Source: Spirochaetaceae bacterium (GTDB taxonomy: Bacteria > Spirochaetota > Spirochaetia > UBA9216). From it: a DNA stretch of 7,352 nucleotides. Location of the stretch: assembly GCA_028527945.1 (NCBI GenBank), contig JAQQAK010000475.1, forward strand, positions 1 through 7,352, given 5' to 3'. The position numbers and the translations under genes are program-made. Each line of letters opens with the position of its first letter. Position 1 is the stretch's first letter. Positions 6,200 through 7,352 of this stretch are shown here, one piece after another. The notes below the pieces were generated by a model. It was not told the origin of the DNA. It worked only from the letters and a program-made list of their open reading frames with translations, and searched no databases.

Positions 6200-6228
6200 T
6201 TGACCAGGATTAGTCACATGACTAAAAT
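6200..6228 (+). promoter_or_regulatory. Strong candidate promoter of the activase gene
   Basis: TTGACC (6200-6205) is followed after exactly 17 bases by TAAAAT (6223-6228), each 5 of 6 to consensus. Transcription would start near 6235, giving a leader of about 50 nt before the ATG at 6288. This is the best promoter in the window. Confidence 0.68.
6210..6225. promoter_or_regulatory. Operator-like dyad in the activase promoter spacer
   Basis: TTAGTCACATGACTAA is an inverted repeat with 7-bp arms and a CA centre. It occupies the spacer and the first three bases of the -10 box, a typical repressor position. It uses the same TGACT/AGTCA pentamer as the palindrome at 5021-5033, with the half-sites in the opposite arrangement. 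Confidence 0.5.
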
Positions 6229-6235
6229 CATGACA

Positions 6236-6269
6236 ATAACAAGAAGATGACCGTTGTTATCTATTTTTT
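6236..6269 (+). other. Weak leader hairpin followed by T6
   Basis: ATAACAA (6236-6242) can pair with TTGTTAT (6254-6260) across an 11-nt loop, and TTTTTT follows at 6264-6269. It sits right at the predicted mRNA 5' end, before the gene's ribosome binding site. The stem has only two C-G pairs, so an attenuator role is doubtful. Confidence 0.25.
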
Positions 6270-6287
6270 AATTATGAGGAATTTTGA

Positions 6288-7352
6288 ATGAAAGATATTC
6301 TTAAAGCAGGCCTTGATATAGGATCTACAACAGTAAAATTGGTTCTGCTGAACAGTAATAACGAAATACTTTACAGCCGTTACGCAAGACATATGGCTAA
6401 CGTAAAAGCATGCGTAGCAGAACTTCTTGACGACGCGTATAATAAATTTCCGGAGAGTGAACTAACAATAAGCGTAGCAGGCTCTGCTGGAATTTCAATT
6501 GCAAAATGGCTTGAAAAACCCTTTGTTCAGGAAGTTATTGCCGGAACAAAAGCAATTGAGACATTTATTCCTGAAACAGATGTTGCCATTGAGCTTGGAG
6601 GAGAAGACGCAAAGGTTTCTTATTTTTCCGGGGTTGTGGATCAAAGAATGAATGGAACCTGTGCTGGTGGAACCGGCGCTTTTATAGACCAGATGGCTGT
6701 TCTTTTAGAAACAGATGCTTCAGGCCTTAATGAACTTGCAAAATCAGCAAAAACCATTTATCCAATAGCAGCTCGTTGTGGAGTATTTGCAAAAACAGAT
6801 ATACAGCCGCTATTAAATGAAGGCGCAGCAAAAGAGGATCTTGCGGCTTCGATCTTTCAGGCTGTTGTTAACCAGACTATAGGTGGACTTGCGCAGGGAA
6901 GACCCATAAAAGGAAACATTGCTTTTCTTGGCGGACCATTAACCTTCCTTTCAGAATTGCGGGTACGCTTCATTGAAACACTGCAATTAACTGAAGAGCA
7001 TATAATCTTCCCTGAAAATTCTCAATTCTTTGTCGCGTTCGGAGCAGCTATAGAATCAGAAGAAGATGAACCTCTAACATTTGACTCTATCCATAAAAAG
7101 ATACCTGCTCTATTGAACGCAAACACAGTTGAAGTAAAACGTCTTCCAGCTCTTTTTGAGAATGCTGAAGAACTTGAAAGCTTTAGGCAGCGCCATCAAA
7201 AAGCAAAGGTTAAACGAGGAGATCTGGCATCTTTTTCAGGCGATTGCTTTTTAGGTATTGATGCCGGTTCAACTACTACAAAAGCTGCTTTGATAGATAA
7301 TGAAGGAACCCTGCTCTATTCTTCTTATGGAGGAAACGGTGGAAGTCCGCTA
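6288..7352 (+). CDS. 2-hydroxyacyl-CoA dehydratase activase-type protein with tandem ASKHA domains (3' partial)
   Basis: The visible 355 codons have no stop and run off the window. The first domain (about 5-256) is a complete BcrAD/BadF/HgdC ATPase. It has phosphate-1 loop GLDIGSTTVK (8-17), phosphate-2 region IELGGEDAK (101-109), cluster cysteines C125 (MNGTCAGGTGAF) and C164 (AARCGVFAKTD), and an adenosine-site-like FLGGPL (213-218). These cysteines sit where HgdC of Acidaminococcus has Cys127 and Cys166, which bridge a [4Fe-4S] cluster between two subunits. A linker (about 257-318) leads to a second ASKHA start, FLGIDAGSTTTKAAL (321-335). This layout matches the long multidomain 'activase-related' proteins of anaerobes, usually over 1,000 residues with activase and dehydratase-like parts. 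The natural substrate of that group is unknown to me. The likely role is ATP-driven low-potential electron transfer. GAGGA (6276-6280), 7 nt before the ATG, sets the start. Confidence 0.88.
   Translation, partial: MKDILKAGLDIGSTTVKLVLLNSNNEILYSRYARHMANVKACVAELLDDAYNKFPESELTISVAGSAGISIAKWLEKPFVQEVIAGTKAIETFIPETDVAIELGGEDAKVSYFSGVVDQRMNGTCAGGTGAFIDQMAVLLETDASGLNELAKSAKTIYPIAARCGVFAKTDIQPLLNEGAAKEDLAASIFQAVVNQTIGGLAQGRPIKGNIAFLGGPLTFLSELRVRFIETLQLTEEHIIFPENSQFFVAFGAAIESEEDEPLTFDSIHKKIPALLNANTVEVKRLPALFENAEELESFRQRHQKAKVKRGDLASFSGDCFLGIDAGSTTTKAALIDNEGTLLYSSYGGNGGSPL

Noticed and set aside
1..7352. CRISPR arrays, tRNA/rRNA genes, insertion sequences
   Set aside because: No repeat-spacer pattern, no tRNA-like or rRNA segments, and no transposase or terminal inverted repeats were seen.

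Overview
This window looks like accessory metabolism from an AT-rich (about 60-65% A+T by eye), strictly anaerobic bacterium. It holds a carbon monoxide dehydrogenase (CODH) nickel-insertion ATPase, a nickel/cobalt transporter, a TM1266-type regulator of the [FeFe]-hydrogenase system, and an activator of the 2-hydroxyacyl-CoA dehydratase type. An RlpA/SPOR envelope protein points to a diderm-like cell wall. A spirochaete (termite-gut or rumen Treponema-like) or a diderm clostridial relative would fit, but the taxonomy is inference.

Left part, plus strand (1-2459). A NicO-family Ni/Co transporter, cut off at the window's 5' edge, is followed with no gap by cooC, the CODH nickel-insertion ATPase. 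The large loop of the transporter carries about 130 residues that resemble the central Rossmann domain of the CODH catalytic subunit (CooS), with cluster ligands apparently lost. This is the most surprising observation in the window. A hairpin at 2469-2502 closes the unit and probably also terminates the converging operon.

Middle part, minus strand (4928 down to 2480). Three tightly overlapping genes encode a HypB/UreG/CobW-like GTPase with cysteine pairs, a soluble ABC ATPase, and a periplasmic-binding-protein-like protein without a signal peptide. No permease is present. This looks like a cytoplasmic machine built from transporter and metallochaperone parts, and I do not recognise it as a named system. 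A role in metallocentre assembly is a hypothesis.

Right part, plus strand (5056-7352). A small TM1266-type protein is divergent from the cassette. The -35 boxes of the two candidate divergent promoters lie in a shared 13-bp palindrome. Next comes RlpA (double-psi beta-barrel plus SPOR). After a regulatory intergenic region, with a good promoter and a dyad in its spacer, comes the start of a large activase-type protein that runs off the window. Its visible part is one complete BcrAD/HgdC-like ASKHA domain with both cluster cysteines and the start of a second.

Taken together, the region pairs nickel supply and CODH maturation with iron-sulfur and hydrogenase functions. The catalytic enzymes themselves are not in the window and may lie upstream of position 1 or elsewhere.
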